From contig NZ_RQIH01000005.1 in the NCBI RefSeq assembly GCF_003939025.1, forward strand, positions 124,001-188,000: 64,000 bases of DNA. Reading direction: 5' to 3'. The DNA comes from Rhizobium sophoriradicis. Its GTDB lineage: Bacteria > Pseudomonadota > Alphaproteobacteria > Rhizobiales > Rhizobiaceae. The first letter of the stretch is position 1. Every line of letters begins with the position of its first letter. Shown here in pieces: positions 62,847 to 64,000 of this stretch. Made by a program: the position numbers and the translations under genes. Under the pieces are notes generated by a model that was not told the origin of the DNA, searched no databases, and was given only the letters and a program-made list of their open reading frames with translations.

Positions 62847-62891
62847 ATTTGCAAATAGCAACTTGCAAAATGCAAATTGCAATTCTATATA
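62847..62891 (+). promoter_or_regulatory. promoter with TTGCAAA-repeat operator, probable NrtR-like site
   Basis: TTGCAA (62863-62868) and TATATA (62886-62891) with a 17-base spacer form a near-ideal sigma-70-type promoter for the vWA gene. The same stretch is built of repeated ATTTGCAAAT, TTGCAAAA, TGCAAATTGCAA units (62847-62883), giving overlapping dyads across the -35 and spacer. Such a site is where an NrtR-like repressor encoded at 62123-62791 would bind; the assignment is inference. Confidence 0.68.
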
Positions 62892-62956
62892 AGGAGTAAC
62901 GGGACAGCGGACAAAGAGCCGCGCCCGCCCACCAAGCAACAGCAAAGGAGTATGTC

Positions 62957-63859
62957 ATGGGGATGGGACGTTTCAGCACGGCCGACTGGGCGGCCTATAA
63001 CGCACGCCATGTGGATGGCCGCAGTCGAGCCGAAGTATTCGGGGCCACCGGCATCAATCCGCGGTTCGATCCGGCGCGCTTTTCCACTCGAGAGAGTCGC
63101 GACAGCGCCTACAACCCGCAATCGACTCCGATTATTCTGGCCGCTGATGTGACCGGATCGATGGGCATGATCGCCCACGAGCTGATGCGCGGCGGGCTCA
63201 TTACCCTGACATCGGAGATTTACGATCGCCGGCCGGTATCCGATCCGCACATTATGGTGGCAGCGGTCGGAGACGCGTTCACCGATGCGGCACCGCTGCA
63301 GGCCACCCAGTTCGAGGCGGACATCTCGCTTGCCAGCCAGATCCGCGCCTTGTGGTTGGAGGGCAATGGCGGTGGCAATGACGGCGAAAGCTATAGCGCC
63401 GCTCACCTCCTGGCAGCCCTCAAAACCTCGACCGATGCCTTCGAAAGACGCGGCCGCAAGGGTTATCTCTTCACCATCGGTGACGAGCCGGTTCACAACG
63501 GCCTGGCCGCCGACAAGATCGCTCGCATCTTCGGCGTCGAACCGCCGCGCGGCCTGAGCGCACAAGAATGTCTTGCGATGGCGCAGAGATCCTATGAAGT
63601 CTTCCACATCGTCATCCGTGAAGGCTATGCGGCCACGCGGCTCGGCCGGGTGCTGCAGAGCTGGCAACCCTTGCTGCCCGGCCGCACCTTCGTACTCGAT
63701 GATCACAGGCGCATTGCCGAATTGGTGGTTTCCATCATCGAAATTACCGAAGGCCGCGAGGCCGCCGATGTGGCCGCCAGCTGGCCGGACGCGGCGGCGG
63801 CAGTGGTCGCCAAGGCCATCGGCGAACGCCCAAGCCGGCGCCTGCTGCCATTCTTCTAA
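62957..63859 (+). CDS. vWA-domain protein of an NrtR-linked operon
   Basis: A 300-residue soluble protein from ATG 62957 with AAAGGAG spaced 6 bases before it. After about 55 residues the von Willebrand A fold begins: IILAADVTGSMGMIAHE has the MIDAS motif in the variant form Asp64-x-Thr66-x-Ser68. HIMVAAVGDAFTD, the Gly-rich EGNGGGNDGESYSAAHLL and YLFTIGDEPVHNG (third MIDAS region) follow. No signal peptide or membrane helix, so it is cytosolic. Cytosolic vWA proteins often form metal-dependent complexes or chaperone partners. The next gene encodes a GDEGKG enzyme. Confidence 0.88.
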   Translation: MGMGRFSTADWAAYNARHVDGRSRAEVFGATGINPRFDPARFSTRESRDSAYNPQSTPIILAADVTGSMGMIAHELMRGGLITLTSEIYDRRPVSDPHIMVAAVGDAFTDAAPLQATQFEADISLASQIRALWLEGNGGGNDGESYSAAHLLAALKTSTDAFERRGRKGYLFTIGDEPVHNGLAADKIARIFGVEPPRGLSAQECLAMAQRSYEVFHIVIREGYAATRLGRVLQSWQPLLPGRTFVLDDHRRIAELVVSIIEITEGREAADVAASWPDAAAAVVAKAIGERPSRRLLPFF

Positions 63860-63875
63860 GCCAGGTACTCTAACT

Positions 63876-63898
63876 GCCCCGGCGCGACGCTCCGGGGC
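63876..63898 (+). promoter_or_regulatory. intercistronic hairpin between vWA and GDEGKG genes
   Basis: GCCCCGG (63876-63882) pairs with CCGGGGC (63892-63898) around a 9-base loop. No T run follows, so readthrough into the next gene is expected; it may reduce downstream expression or protect the first cistron. Confidence 0.5.
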
Positions 63899-63915
63899 CA
63901 TTGAGGAGCAGAATA

Positions 63916-64000
63916 ATGAGTATCCAAGCACAGGCCGTGATCGGCGCGCTTTATGGCGACGAAGGCAAGGGGCTGATGGTCGACCGCCTTGCCGCAGCCA
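63916..64000 (+). CDS. adenylosuccinate synthetase-like protein, partial
   Basis: Only the first 28 codons are in the window. GAGGAG (63903-63908) precedes ATG 63916. The sequence AQAVIGALYGDEGKGLMVDR contains the GDEGKG phosphate loop of PurA-family enzymes with the catalytic Asp (residue 15). It differs from housekeeping PurA, where this segment normally reads QWGDEGKGKIVD: the Gln-Trp pair is Leu-Tyr here and the next Lys-Ile is Leu-Met. A paralogue of PurA rather than PurA itself is therefore likely. Confidence 0.75.
   Translation, partial: MSIQAQAVIGALYGDEGKGLMVDRLAAA

Overview
The window is a GC-rich chromosomal segment of an alphaproteobacterium, almost certainly a Rhizobium of the leguminosarum/etli type. 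The pointers are gene order and family content: an mdh-sucC-sucD-sucA-sucB-lpdA block, a split atpHAGDC operon without the Fo genes, sdhCDAB, a Mic60-like gene beside hemC-hemD, an Omp19-like lipoprotein, and mosaic palindromes like the rhizobial RIME elements. Most of the window is core metabolism. The accessory parts are the two ends (about 1-8.2 kb and 58.4-64 kb).

Left end (1-8.2 kb): a partial LysR gene, an ArsR regulator, a short-chain dehydrogenase and soxR, then a SoxR box inside a promoter with a 19-bp spacer. That promoter points away from soxR into about 200 bases with no convincing gene, ending in a strong terminator: a candidate SoxR-activated small RNA. A TPP riboswitch follows, then a 66-codon leader frame that overlaps thiX, and a thiXZY-type transporter for a thiamine pyrimidine precursor. 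Two surface-polysaccharide type genes (acyltransferase 3, sugar transferase) come next.

Centre (8.2-40 kb): atpHAGDC on the minus strand carries an extra 79-residue CC...CPFCG protein between atpD and atpC, joined by TGATG overlaps on both sides. Then come a four-helix membrane protein, priA, a DHDPS-family lyase, a GNAT/acyltransferase pair, xerC and a TraB/GumN protein. The TCA genes (mdh, sucCDAB, lpdA, and sdhCDAB further on) all read on the minus strand, with a YciI protein between sucA and sucB and four accessory genes between sucB and lpdA. zapE and an Omp19-like lipoprotein separate the two TCA blocks.

Right centre (40-58.4 kb): a minus-strand run tsaD-gpsA-yciI-EVE-methyltransferase lies back to back with hemC-hemD-mic60-hemY_N-terB-amidotransferase on the plus strand. 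After these come an MFS gene with a one-base frameshift, yggT-yggU, ppa (whose terminator appears to lie inside the 3' end of yggU), a GNAT, typA, an M3 peptidase, a small unrecognised protein and a LysE exporter.

Right end (58.4-64 kb): a DUF6130 protein, an ohr gene reduced to its two ends, a DUF2798 protein, a solo RIME-like palindrome, a LysR regulator and an EamA transporter. The window closes with the most unusual locus: an NrtR-like regulator with a degenerate Nudix box, divergent across a TTGCAAA-repeat promoter from a vWA protein and a diverged GDEGKG (adenylosuccinate-synthetase-like) enzyme that runs off the edge. This looks like a small nucleotide- or NAD-linked system of unknown role.
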